Source: Caballeronia sordidicola (GTDB lineage Bacteria; Pseudomonadota; Gammaproteobacteria; Burkholderiales; Burkholderiaceae). Taken from it: 64,000 nt of DNA. The notes under the pieces are model-generated. The model saw only the letters and a list, made by a program, of their open reading frames with translations, had not been told where the DNA came from and made no database searches. A program made the translations under genes and the position numbers. This document shows, piece after piece, positions 44,122 through 53,886 of this stretch. Location: positions 268,464 to 332,463 of the forward strand of contig NZ_JNFG01000011.1 in NCBI RefSeq assembly GCF_000729995.1. Direction: 5' to 3'. Position 1 is the stretch's first letter. Each line of letters opens with the position of its first letter.

Positions 44122-45059
44122 GGTCTCCCGGCCAATTGGTGGTGTATGCGTTTGTCCGATTTCAGGATCGGCGGCAACGTAACCTGGAGGAACTCGAGCC
44201 AACTGCGAACCTTCGCGTTAAGGTGTCTTCGGGACGGATATTGTGCGTACACCGTCATTTTCTCAAACGTGTAAGGCGCAAGCACGCGAACCATTGATCC
44301 GCGACGTAAATCATCGAGTGCAGCGGGCAGCAGAAAGAAATCCTATACCAAGGCCCTGCCGTATTGCGACCGCCATCGCTTCCGGCGAAGTTCATACTGA
44401 AACGGGATTGGTTATATCTATGGAATCCTCTCCATTTTGGCGGTCGAATTGCCATTTCGTCCCTGAAAACACTGGCGCCACAAGCTGCAAGCAGCAATGG
44501 TTCGAAAGATTTTAAAAGAGCTCCGGCTGGCCGTGTTTTTCGATATATACCGGTGCTGCACAGAGAAGGCTGAAGACACTTCTGATGCGTTGAGAAACGA
44601 GCGAAGTGTCGTCCATTCGCGACGCCGAAACGATCGATACGTCGAAGCGTTCATCGATGACATTCGGAACATACGGCCCCGGTGTCAAATCAATCCTAAC
44701 ATCGGGAAATATGTGATGATACTTGCTGACAAGGGGGACGATATAGTGTTGGCCGAAATTTGAGATCGAATGTATCCGAAGACGGCCTTGCGGCGCAGCT
44801 TGGCGCCGGCCGCTTCGGCCTCGACCTCCTCGATCTGCTCAAATATTCTCCGACATCGATTAAGATAGGCCTCGCTTGCTTCGGTGAGTATTGTCCTTCT
44901 TGTCGTCCGCTGTAGAAGGCGGGTTCGAGGATGCTCCTCAAGAACGCCGATCGCCCTAGAGATCGATCCAGTCGAAATATCCAGTCTGACAGCCGCTGCG
45001 CTGAAGCCGCCCGAATCTACAGCCTGGACGAAGACACGCATGCATTGGAGCCTGTCCAT
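44118..45059 (-). pseudogene. LysR-family regulator, frameshifted pseudogene
   Basis: The start MDRLQCMRVFVQAVDSGGFS with helix-turn-helix (AAVRLDISTGSISRAIGVLE) is intact to about 44770. The frame then breaks, and another frame continues FGQHYIVPLVSKYHHIFPDV, DERFDVSIVSASRMDDTSLV, then a TAA near 44515 interrupts it. The rest appears in further frames and ends GSMVRVLAPYTFEKMTVYAQ ... VRSWLEFLQVTL, a normal LysR C terminus. The total span fits a ~310-residue gene with at least two frameshifts and one stop. No function expected. Confidence 0.85.
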
Positions 45060-45545
45060 AGCTTTCGTGTTAGTGCATTCGAACAACATGTTGGCCGAAG
45101 ATATAACCACAGCAAAATCGTCACCGACTCATTTCCCGAACCTTCCCAGCCTCCCGGCTCGCCGCGCCTCCAAGAAGAACGTCCTTTTGAGTCTCGTGTA
45201 TGCATTAGAGAGATCCAGCGGAAATCTGCAAACTCCTCAGCGAAACTTGCCAGATCTAACGTTGATTTATTCTGAGCCTAGATCGACTGCTGCTAGGTAA
45301 TACTTCGACACTTCGAGCGCGCTACGCGCCTCATACAGCGGTGAAATGACGACGAGTGCCCAGCCTACCCGCTCAACTTGGCTTCCCAGCGCGCGACGAC
45401 TGGAGCTACTCGCCATGCCTTTTACGAAAGCGCTAGAACAACGTCTGCCTTGCAAAGCCATTTTCATATCTTATCCATTAGTTGACTTGATGGTTCGACA
45501 TCGATGTTTCGGTCGATGTCGATGTACGCCTGCCGAAAAGGCCCT
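45060..45545. other. Gene-poor gap before the first porin
   Basis: Nearly 500 bases without a recognised gene. A 66-codon minus-strand frame at 45267-45467 (MKMALQGRRCSSAFVKGMAS ... LAAVDLGSE) is open but matches nothing I know. No repeat or hairpin is evident. Confidence 0.3.
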
Positions 45546-46688
45546 CTAAAACAATTGTCTAATCCCTAGCATGACTGCTGCTTGACCTACACCTGCCGCA
45601 GGAGATGATCCGGGACCGCCAGCGCTTACCCCGTAGGCTGCTTTGGCGCTATTGAAAATATAAGCGCTCTGCACGTAAACGGCAGTTCGTTTTGATAGGA
45701 GATACGTTGCTCGGACTGTGGACAAAGTTGCTCTTGTATCGTGCATGGCATTCACGATTCTGAATACCTCACCATCCATCAGGAAAGAGGGTGTAAAGAA
45801 GTATCGTGCACCAAGGAAATACATATTTGAAGTAACAACCGGCGAATTCGAGTTGGTTACCTCTACTCGTCGGTTGAGCCATCCACCCGATATCCAAGCA
45901 CCCAGGAACTTTGCGTATGCGTTGACGTACAACCGTGCGTCGACCCCGTTACTGGTAGATAGTGATGTCGGCGCCACTCCATCAAAAAAATTGACAGCCG
46001 CGTTGACGCCGCCTCGTTCTTCCTCGTACGACACCGCCGCACCCAAGTGGTCCGAGTCGTATTTCAACATAGCCGACCAGTCGCGGCACTGTGTGAATGC
46101 GCCCGGTATCTGCCCGGCACAGGTTCCTTGGCCGGGAGAATTGCCGGTCCCGGCCGCATCTCTTCCGAAGGAATACGTTGCCAACACGGTAACGCCGCGG
46201 GCGCTAAACTTGTAGGCGACACTGTCGTCCGCGCGAGCGTTCGCTATGTATGCATCAAGGGAAGCGATGCCGTAGATCGCGGGCCCCATGATGTCGTTCT
46301 CTAATACGGCAATGTAAGTAGTCGAATACTGCCGACCAAAGCTGAGGGTACCGTAAGGCGACTCAATTCCTACCCAAGCCTGACGCCCGAAAAGACGCCC
46401 GCCTTGAGCGAGCGTACCGGAAGCGGGGCTGAAACCACTCTCAAGAACGAAAGTCGCCTTATAGCCTCCGCTGAGGTCTTCGCTCCCACGAAATCCCCAG
46501 CGCGACGGAAGAGAACCAGTTGTGGATGGCACCCGAAAAAGCTTTCCGTTCTCCGGCCCTGCGCGGGACACGAATTCCACACCTGAATCGACAATACCGT
46601 ACAGGGTTACACTACTTTGTGCAGCGGCGGGGATGACGCCGCATACGAACAATGAACAAAACAAAAGTGCTTTCGGGTATGCCTTCAT
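45546..46688 (-). CDS. Gram-negative porin (Burkholderiales OmpC-like)
   Basis: 380 residues from the ATG at 46688, with GGAGATAAGG just before it. A signal peptide (MKAYPKALLFCSLFVCGVIP AAA) precedes QSSVTLYGIVDSGVEFV, the standard start of these trimeric porins. Conserved blocks: SRWGFRGSEDLSGGYKATF, FGRQAWVGIESPYGTLSFGR, and the C-terminal VMLGIRQLF ending in Phe. Sixteen beta strands are expected. Porins of this class are often found near aromatic-compound genes as uptake pores; a link to the tfd/and genes is possible but unproven. It is transcribed alone. Confidence 0.92.
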   Translation of the reverse strand: MKAYPKALLFCSLFVCGVIPAAAQSSVTLYGIVDSGVEFVSRAGPENGKLFRVPSTTGSLPSRWGFRGSEDLSGGYKATFVLESGFSPASGTLAQGGRLFGRQAWVGIESPYGTLSFGRQYSTTYIAVLENDIMGPAIYGIASLDAYIANARADDSVAYKFSARGVTVLATYSFGRDAAGTGNSPGQGTCAGQIPGAFTQCRDWSAMLKYDSDHLGAAVSYEEERGGVNAAVNFFDGVAPTSLSTSNGVDARLYVNAYAKFLGAWISGGWLNRRVEVTNSNSPVVTSNMYFLGARYFFTPSFLMDGEVFRIVNAMHDTRATLSTVRATYLLSKRTAVYVQSAYIFNSAKAAYGVSAGGPGSSPAAGVGQAAVMLGIRQLF

Positions 46689-47504
46689 CCTTATCTCCAA
46701 ACCGGATTATCAAAATTCGCATTCGAAGCACGGATCGTGGGCAAGTAATGCATTACTTGGGAACCGTGCTCAATTGCTTGGACTTGTTTGAGACGAGTCT
46801 ATGAAGGCCGAAAAACGCCGGATATCCGGATAGCGAATTTTGGCGTATTGGATGTCCACTAAACGAACGGCATCCTTTTGATAGTCAATGAAGGGGGATT
46901 GCGACCGTGAGAGCTCTTTCTTTGCACGCCCTCGATCGCGTGCGTTTCGCCGTTGCACGAAGGACCATCGATGAGCGCCCGTGATGCGATAACGAAGGCA
47001 TCGATTGACGAAATCATGGAGCTTTTGGATTTTCAGCGTCGTGCTGAGATAGTTTCCTGTGGCAAGCGGAAACCGAAGGATCGATTGGACGAGGAATATC
47101 AATGGACGCCGCGCGCCATCTCTGTGATAGGGCAATCTAGAAAACGTCGCCTGTCGCGAAGCTTAGCTTACGCGGGCAAAGAATCGGATGGGGTCGCGTT
47201 CTCGCCGGAACTTACCCCTATGATCGCTGGCAACGAAGTCATATCAGGATCACGCCGTGCTTCCACCGCGGTGGTGCAGTCAGTGTCGCCCAACGGGACT
47301 CTGCGCCGGTTCGGTTGCAGCCTTTTGGGTGTGTTTCGCATCTCGCCAATACCTATCGCCCTATGTCCAAACATTCCTATGGAACTAAAATAGCAATAGT
47401 ATGCCCGGCACCGGATTTTAATCCGGTGTCAGCATTGCATTCTTGCCAAGGCATCCGTAAATACAAGGGACTACCAATAATAGTCCTCGCTGAGGAATTA
47501 ACCG
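46689..47504. other. Gene-poor stretch between porin and hydrolase
   Basis: About 800 bases. A 146-codon plus-strand frame (46953-47393, MSARDAITKASIDEIMELLD ...) and a 121-codon minus frame (46770-47135) overlap each other, and neither looks like a known family. I treat the stretch as decayed or non-coding. No repeat seen. Confidence 0.35.
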
Positions 47505-48443
47505 TCACACCATCTCAAGCAACAACCTCGTCACTTCCTCTGGTTGCGCGAGAAATGCTGAATGGCTACTGTCAAGGGTCTTCAGCAAAAATGGATTTAG
47601 CGGGGTGAGCTTATCACCCTCAGCGATCATCTGATCTTGCCCAGCAATGGGAATGGCGTGGTCGTCTGTACAACGAATAAAGGAACGTGGCACACTACCC
47701 CAATGTCCAGGAGTTACAATCACCGGATCAGACAATCCATGGAGAGGTTCATCTGGAGTCAGCATATTCATCGTCGCGGTAATGACGCTGTCCTTGACAT
47801 CGCGATATAGTGCATTCTTAACGTTGGCAACATAGGTCGGATCGTTCGAATTCGGGTTGATGCGCGCCGCTCCCAATGGGGTGGGGTCACCCAAAAACAG
47901 CGGTGGAAGCTGGGATGCTAAGAAATTGGGCTGCGACAGATAGTCCAGCACGGTCGGCCTTGCAATAGGGACGAAAGCAGTCAGATAAACTAGGCGTCTG
48001 ATGAGCGTGGGTTGAGCTTCCGCGACTGCGTTGAGCGTTACACCGCCCAGGCTATGCCCGACTAGAATCACGGGGCCGCTGCCGTTGGAGACCAGGCCGT
48101 TGATTATGCTCAGCACATGATCGCGATAGTGATTCAGCGTAACAGCCGCCAGCGGAGAGACTTCAGTGCTGAGTCCTGCCGCGTTCTGAGGGGTGACCGT
48201 ATAAGAGGCCGGAAACTTCGCATTAAGGCCGTGCCCGGGCAAGTCTAGAGTCACGCCATCATAGCCATTCTCGGCCAGCAATCTGACCACTTCCGCCCAG
48301 CACCATCCGCCGTGCCAAGCGCCGTGCACGAATACGAATGTTGGTTTTTTCTCTTCCCTCGCCGCATTGGCAACGTTTGACATAGTCAATCCCGTTGCGA
48401 CAACGCCTGCCGAAAAATTGGTTAGGAAATTTCTGCGCTTCAT
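47505..48443 (-). CDS. Secreted alpha/beta hydrolase (esterase-like)
   Basis: 312 residues from the ATG at 48443, preceded by GGGAG. The N terminus MKRRNFLTNFSAGVVATGLT is Tat-like (RR before a hydrophobic stretch) and ends near VANA. The hydrolase domain has FVFVHGAWHGGWCWAEVV (oxyanion region), nucleophile GHSLGG, and a final SSHSAF His. The opening motif is that of the plant-type methyl-ester (methyl salicylate or methylketone) esterase group. Periplasmic ester hydrolysis is the likely role; the substrate is unknown. Confidence 0.85.
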   Translation of the reverse strand: MKRRNFLTNFSAGVVATGLTMSNVANAAREEKKPTFVFVHGAWHGGWCWAEVVRLLAENGYDGVTLDLPGHGLNAKFPASYTVTPQNAAGLSTEVSPLAAVTLNHYRDHVLSIINGLVSNGSGPVILVGHSLGGVTLNAVAEAQPTLIRRLVYLTAFVPIARPTVLDYLSQPNFLASQLPPLFLGDPTPLGAARINPNSNDPTYVANVKNALYRDVKDSVITATMNMLTPDEPLHGLSDPVIVTPGHWGSVPRSFIRCTDDHAIPIAGQDQMIAEGDKLTPLNPFLLKTLDSSHSAFLAQPEEVTRLLLEMV

Positions 48444-50213
48444 CTTTTTACTCCCGTGCATTTTATGATTTAACTAACCTAACTTTGAGGTACTAATAAA
48501 AGTGATGGCGCTGCTCGATATGTTTATCAAAGCGGTAATTTTGTGCGAAGAACAAAAGCGGGGGCGGAGTTCCGTCGCACGGAACGACATTGGTCCAAGC
48601 CTTGTGGACACGCTAGCGGATCCATCAGCTCATCAACTGACCGCAGGAGTCGCTTTTTCACATATAGTTATCCGAATCAAATCATCAACTGTTCGACCTA
48701 AGGAAGACATCGAATGGTGGGTTTCATGCCAAAATGACGGACCGCCTAACTATTACTAGCAAACATACACTTTTTAAGGCGAGAATATTTTGGCGCATCT
48801 TGCGTGCGGTACAGCGCAGGCGCGGTGGCGTCAAAATACCTGGAAGAATCGTTGAACCTCCAAAAGAGATGCTGCGCAAATTCTGGCACACGGGGTCCCT
48901 TGGAAATTAATGGCACAGGTGCAGAGCGTCTCAAAATACAGCACCGAAGGTATTTTAAAAATTGGCGCTGCCCAGCCAAGGGGATGCATCGGATTGCCCT
49001 CAGTGGATAAACAGACCACAGTGCGCGAAGATATGGCGTCGCAACCTCTTGATTGTCTCCCTTGCCGACAGCGCTTTGAGTGCATACGCACGACAACGCC
49101 TTCGACCTAGGTCTGCCATGGCTGCTCTGGTTTGTCCGCCACATTTTCCCAAGAGCAGCACACGCTTCGCCTGACCTCGCAAAGGAGCATCAAGTTCACG
49201 TAAGCATCGAGTTTTAGTGAATGACCGATCCTTCGGTCGTAGTTAAATCGCGATCACGAAGGTCTCGAACACCCCAACGAGCGTCGGCAGTCGTTCCAGA
49301 CATTACGACCCAGTTCGTGCCGTTTGTCTCGGGCGGCGGATTCTGATCTGCGGGACATGGATGCACCATATTCGGAACGAGACATCTCGCCGGCCTGGAC
49401 TATTTGCGGTTCATCCTAAAAATCTTCTTCGATCCGGTGCCTCGTCGATATCCGGTCTTCGATAACACGCAAGTATTTCTCGGCCGATATGCTCGTTACC
49501 GACAACGTCTCTTCCCGGACATTGCCTCTGCTACTCGACGAGACGAGCGGGCGAAGTTTTGCGTTGCGCCGTCTCGCACCTTCAATGCCACCATGATGGA
49601 CATCAATTCATGTGTACCTCCCGCCGGCGCATTCCAATGCCTAGCGGCGCGATAGAATGAGGCGCGCCCGAAGGTCGAAGTAGGTCTCTATCACAGTTCT
49701 GACAGCATCTCGACAGGTGTACCGCCCGAGAGCTGCTTGAAACAGCTGCACGTGACTCTTCGTGATGCGGCCGGACGTTTAAATACATTCGAGCGTATCG
49801 GGCTTCAAATGTCCGCGCTGTGAAGTTCGGCAGCCGGTTCCGGTTAACATTGTCGGATCGCTGCTATCGCCTGCAAGGTCGACCCGCCTGCGGATGGGGC
49901 GCATAAGCTGGGCGGCACGAGGCGCGTCGTGACCGTGACGCAAGAGATTGTGGCCAACGAAAACTTTTTCAGATGATCGGTCCAACACTAGCCGCGGTGA
50001 TCAGCAACGGCTCACTTGGCCGCCAAATTTACAATTTTCGACGCAGAGCAGGAAGTGCTGCGGCTCGTGCATATCGCGTCGGCGGCTGCGACCTAGGTTA
50101 GTTGTAGACCTTCCCGGCGCAGCTTTGAGGCGATATCTTCGAGCAATTGCTCTCTTAGTGCTTTGGACACTGCTCCACGTCAGTGACGATGAGTCGCGGA
50201 ACACGCACCGCTT
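48444..50213. other. Long stretch without a recognisable gene
   Basis: About 1.8 kb. Only short frames (up to 132 codons, mostly overlapping on opposite strands) with no family resemblance were seen. A few pieces look protein-like (plus strand near 49404-49655, LRFILKIFFDPVPRRYPVFD; minus strand near 49779-49988), suggesting decayed genes. No insertion sequence, repeat or RNA gene could be identified by eye. Confidence 0.4.
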
Positions 50214-51080
50214 CTAAGAGGAGTGAGCGTTTGCCCCGATAAATTCGGCGATATAGGCATTGAACGTTCGAGGGCTGGAGATGTTCATTCCATGAGAGGC
50301 GCCGGGGATCGTCCGAAGCACGGCGAAACGAACCCATTCCGCAAGACTCTCTACGTTATTGCGAAACATTTTCGGACTCTTTTGACCGCCGATGAGAAGC
50401 GTGGGGCACCTTATACCTTCCGCAAGACCTGCGGAATAAGCCGGAAGTGGATCACGAAATTGAAGAGGTAAAGTATGAGCATTGTCGAGCGCCATATGCC
50501 GGAATTCAGCGCTGCTCTTCGCCCAAAAGCCCGGTTTTGAAACTGAGTCCACAAAAAGTTCAAGCCCTTGCTCGTAGTCACCGGCTTCTATCATCTCGGC
50601 CACACAAGCCCTGAGAGCGTTCATCGCGGCAGGCATGGGTTTGGATGCCGATTCCCGCAAAGACAGCGGGCCCCCAGGGTCCGCGAGTGACAGCGTTGTG
50701 ACCTGTTTCGGATGCCTCAATGCGAGATGAAATGCGACAGCACCGCCTCTCGAGTGTCCAACTACGTGACAGCGCTCCAGTCCAAGCGCGTTGATAAACG
50801 AAGAAAGCTCCTCGGTGTGCACCTCCCAGCTAAAGCCATCGAGGATGCGACTTCGGTCGCTTGGCCAGTAATGGCTAAGGCTTACTGCAAGACAGCGATA
50901 ATGGAGCGCCAACACATTGACCTGGCTCTCCCAATAGCGGTAGTCGCAGAGCGAGCCGTGCACGAACAAGATGGGCTCGCCTGCCCCGACATCCAGGTAG
51001 GGAACTTCCTTGCCATCTGGCAATATTGCATAGGAGCGAGCTAAAGTGCCTGCTGCTTGCGGAAACGATGATGTGCTCAA
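50214..51080 (-). CDS. Alpha/beta hydrolase
   Basis: 288 residues, no signal peptide. The fold is clear: ILFVHGSLCDYRYWESQVNV (oxyanion region), VVGHSRGGAVAFHLAL (nucleophile Ser in GHSRGG), and PGASHGMNISSP (catalytic His). The acid residue probably lies in CPTLLIGGQKSPKMF or nearby. This group includes C-C bond hydrolases of meta pathways, haloalkane dehalogenase-like enzymes and lactonases; the sequence alone does not choose. It stands alone on the minus strand between two gaps. Confidence 0.85.
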   Translation of the reverse strand: MSTSSFPQAAGTLARSYAILPDGKEVPYLDVGAGEPILFVHGSLCDYRYWESQVNVLALHYRCLAVSLSHYWPSDRSRILDGFSWEVHTEELSSFINALGLERCHVVGHSRGGAVAFHLALRHPKQVTTLSLADPGGPLSLRESASKPMPAAMNALRACVAEMIEAGDYEQGLELFVDSVSKPGFWAKSSAEFRHMALDNAHTLPLQFRDPLPAYSAGLAEGIRCPTLLIGGQKSPKMFRNNVESLAEWVRFAVLRTIPGASHGMNISSPRTFNAYIAEFIGANAHSS

Positions 51081-51656
51081 ATGATGCTCAACAGAACCTG
51101 GATTCGACGCAGGCTCTACAAATGGAAGGGACGGACTCGCCCGGAAGCCGTTTATGAGCCGGCGTCAATCGCACGAGTCAAACGAAGGCCCTGATTTTTA
51201 TTTGTCACAATGTCTACGGCAATGACCAAACATCTGAAAATAGGGTATTGATCGTCCGTCTCGCAATACCGCCCTAGTGCTATCGCCTCGGCGATGATGC
51301 AATCGCGCTCGGCGTGGCGAGAACTCTCATCAACAAGCTGTCTAGCACGGAGAATTTCCCATAGCTAATGCCACTGAGGAGTTGACCGAACACTCTGTAA
51401 AAATTATCGAAATCTCCTTTGCCCCTGCGGCGTCTTGTTTCGTCGTCCGGCCAACGTAAATGGACAACGTGACTGTCAGTGATGCAGTGCTGTCGCCTCA
51501 CCAATTGCCTTAGCTCGAGCTGGTCGGCCGTGCGCGTAACTGCGCTGCCGTATATGCCGTACTGACGTGCAGGTGCGTTTTATGAAGAAATTGTGCGGAC
51601 GCGAGCATCAGGAGAACGCTTGCTTGTGTGCTGTTGACGCCCAGATCGACCAGAAG
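51081..51656. other. Gap upstream of the alpha/beta hydrolase
   Basis: 576 bases. A minus-strand frame from about 51590 to 51280 reads QYGIYGSAVTRTADQLELRQ, then HCITDSHVVHLRWPDDETRR, then FDNFYRVFGQLLSGISYGKF and may be a gene remnant; I do not recognise it. The rest shows nothing. Confidence 0.3.
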
Positions 51657-52571
51657 CTATGACGGGCAGCTCGGCACAAGGGGCGGCCAGTTTAATATGT
51701 GATCGATAAAGGTTCGCGCGACCGCGCGGATGTATTTCCGACTTGGATAGGCAATACAGATATTGCTCTCGTCCTCGGCGATAGCATAGTGCGCCAACAA
51801 GCGCACCAAGCTGCCAGATACCAGTTCACGTTCAATTAACGATTGGGGAAGCAGCGAGAACCCCATCCCAGTCATTGTCATTCTCTGTACCATTAGCAAA
51901 TTGTTAGCCGTGAAGCGCGGCGTCAGGTGAATGGTATGGACATCATCTCCCGCGGCAAGGGTCACGCTCCTGCCTTTCGCATCAATCGCCCGTCCAATGA
52001 ATACATGCCGCTCCAGACTCAACGGCGTATCTTCCAGAAATTGTGCAGCACGAACATAGATTGGCGAAGCCACTGCGACGTTCGAATAACTAGCAAGCAT
52101 CCTGACAATCGATGTCCCGGACATGATCGACCGTTCAGGAACGATCGCGAGATCAAATCCTTCATCCACTATGTCGATCTCGCGATCGAGCAACGTCAGT
52201 CGAAGATCGACCTCCGGGTACAGATCCGCGTAGGCCTTCAGAAAAGGCGGCAATCGCTCGAGCGCAAAGGATGTTGAAACAGCAATCCGCAGTTCTCCCT
52301 TGGTTTCAGCGTTGCTTTTACTGACGTTCGCCTCGGTCGAGGCAATATGCTCCAGTATCTCGCGACATTCATTAAGGTAGGTAGCACCAATATCGGTGAG
52401 AGTGACCCGACGGGTAGTGCGTTGTAGAAGGCGGACATTTAAGCGGGCTTCCAGCTGCGCGATTGCGCGCGTTACGACCGATTTCGATAACCCCAACTTT
52501 CCCGCAGCGCGGTTAAAGCCCTCGGCTTCAGCGACCCCGACGAAGATCGTCATCGATTCTATCAGGTCCAT
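51657..52571 (-). CDS. LysR-family regulator
   Basis: 304 residues from the ATG at 52571 (MDLIESMTIFVGVAEAEGFN). The helix-turn-helix is RAAGKLGLSKSVVTRAIAQL, followed by ARLNVRLLQRTTRRVTLTDI and a full effector domain ending in FIDHILNWPP. It is the same CrgA-like branch as the pseudogene at 44118-45059 (LLQRTTRR motif). No divergent gene lies beside it, so the target is unknown; the alpha/beta hydrolase downstream is on the same strand 577 bases away. Confidence 0.9.
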   Translation of the reverse strand: MDLIESMTIFVGVAEAEGFNRAAGKLGLSKSVVTRAIAQLEARLNVRLLQRTTRRVTLTDIGATYLNECREILEHIASTEANVSKSNAETKGELRIAVSTSFALERLPPFLKAYADLYPEVDLRLTLLDREIDIVDEGFDLAIVPERSIMSGTSIVRMLASYSNVAVASPIYVRAAQFLEDTPLSLERHVFIGRAIDAKGRSVTLAAGDDVHTIHLTPRFTANNLLMVQRMTMTGMGFSLLPQSLIERELVSGSLVRLLAHYAIAEDESNICIAYPSRKYIRAVARTFIDHILNWPPLVPSCPS

Positions 52572-52755
52572 TCCGTCACCCTTCGCATGCACAATGTCGC
52601 CCCATAATAGTCGGCGGGCATACCGACCGAACAGCAATGCGAGGTGCATTTCCAGGTATCGGTCGGATCATCGCCAATCGCCGGACAATCGGAAGCTGCG
52701 TCCGGCGAGTAAGCCAGCAACCATCTGTTCGATCTGGCCAAAGATATAGTCAACA

Positions 52756-53055
52756 TCACTGGTATCCCGCCCGGATCCTCTCCGGGAATAGTGAAAATAT
52801 TGATGTGATCGGCGATTGTCTCGCACCGCGATCTCGCGCCGCAAAAAAGTCCGTCACGACATAGCATGCACGCGGGTGCACCCAATTGGTCAGGCGCTTG
52901 TCAGACCTATAGGTGTGTAGGTTGTCGTGCAAGGCAAGCAGGATTTCTTGCACAATGTCCTTGATATCGTCTTGAAGATAGTCAAATTGTCTCCTAAGAC
53001 ATTCACGCAAATGACCCGCGAATTCATCAAAGGAACATGCGGTAGGCGAGCACAT
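52756..53055 (-). pseudogene. Truncated ECF sigma factor (region 2 only)
   Basis: 99 codons. FDEFAGHLRECLRRQFDYLQ, DDIKDIVQEILLALHDNLHT and YRSDKRLTNWVHPRACYVVT are sigma region 2.1-2.4 of an ECF factor (compare the usual DIVQETLLALH and W(V/L)HAIARY). After DFFAARDRGAR the frame runs into unrelated sequence; region 4 is missing. Without region 4 it cannot bind the -35 element in the normal way. A remnant. Confidence 0.65.
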
Positions 53056-53482
53056 CCCCTACATTACCCGCAACGAAGAGCGCCCTCAGTCGGTCTTTCA
53101 CAAAACGCTGGATCCCAGGGGCACTTCGCTCCATCGAATGATCGGGTTACGTCATACATCCAAACGGATGTGTGACAGGATCAGCAAGGCTTGAGGTGTC
53201 GTGCTTCGAATTGTTTTCGCGACACTATGAGATACGGTCGAGAAGCTTGCACTTGGCTTTGGAAGCCAAGTGTCCAATTGGCCTGGCCTATGACTTTGCA
53301 TCCAGCGCATATTTTGGAGTGTCTCTGTTCCTCTCGAACCGCGAGTCCCACGATTGCCGCACCAGCTCCCATGCCATGATCTGCGAACCGCGGGTGAATG
53401 TGCTCAGTCTTGACCTCGCCTGAGATAACATCCGACTCGGATTTGAGTCTCATACCCGGGAACGACTCCACTTGGCCCGAGG
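53056..53482. other. Gap between sigma remnant and BON gene
   Basis: About 430 bases. A 96-codon minus frame at 53181-53471 (HIHPRFADHGMGAGAAIVGL ...) is open, but I do not recognise it and coding is unsure. Nothing else seen. Confidence 0.3.
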
Positions 53483-53818
53483 CTAGTCTCCGCCTTCGTT
53501 GAAGATTGTAATCTTGTTGCTGACAGACGAAACGCCCACCACGGACTTCGCTGTACTCTCAGCAAGGTCAATTTGCATCTGGTTGCGGACAGACCCAGAG
53601 AGCGTGATCTCACCGCCATTCGCCCTTACATAAACACGCGTCGGATCAAGGCCTTTGACACGACCTAGAGCGCGCCGCACCGACTTGGCCAGCGTCCTGT
53701 TGGCCGCCTTGCTCGAAACGGATGCCGATACAGCGGAACCCGGCCCTTGCGCAAACACCGTGTTTGGAAGAAGAAAACAACTCAACAAGTAAATCGCCGC
53801 CAACATGCTTTTAGTCAT
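53483..53818 (-). CDS. BON-domain periplasmic protein
   Basis: 111 residues. The signal peptide MTKSMLAAIYLLSCFLLPNT ends at VFAQ. The mature part is one BON domain: LAKSVRRALGRVKGLDPTRV, then YVRANGGEITLSGSVRNQMQ, then IDLAESTAKSVVGVSSVSNK. BON proteins (OsmY type) bind phospholipid or help envelope stability under stress. The gene lies 68 bases past the end of the porin gene upstream (53887-54930). Confidence 0.9.
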   Translation of the reverse strand: MTKSMLAAIYLLSCFLLPNTVFAQGPGSAVSASVSSKAANRTLAKSVRRALGRVKGLDPTRVYVRANGGEITLSGSVRNQMQIDLAESTAKSVVGVSSVSNKITIFNEGGD

Positions 53819-53886
53819 GTTTCACCCCTAATACGTTTAAAGAACCTGTTTAAAGAAAAGGCGATGTCACCTCGCATCGCAGGTCA

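Noticed and set aside
46953..47393. 146-codon plus-strand frame between porin and hydrolase
   Set aside because: No family resemblance, and overlapped by a similar frame on the other strand; listed only as gap content.
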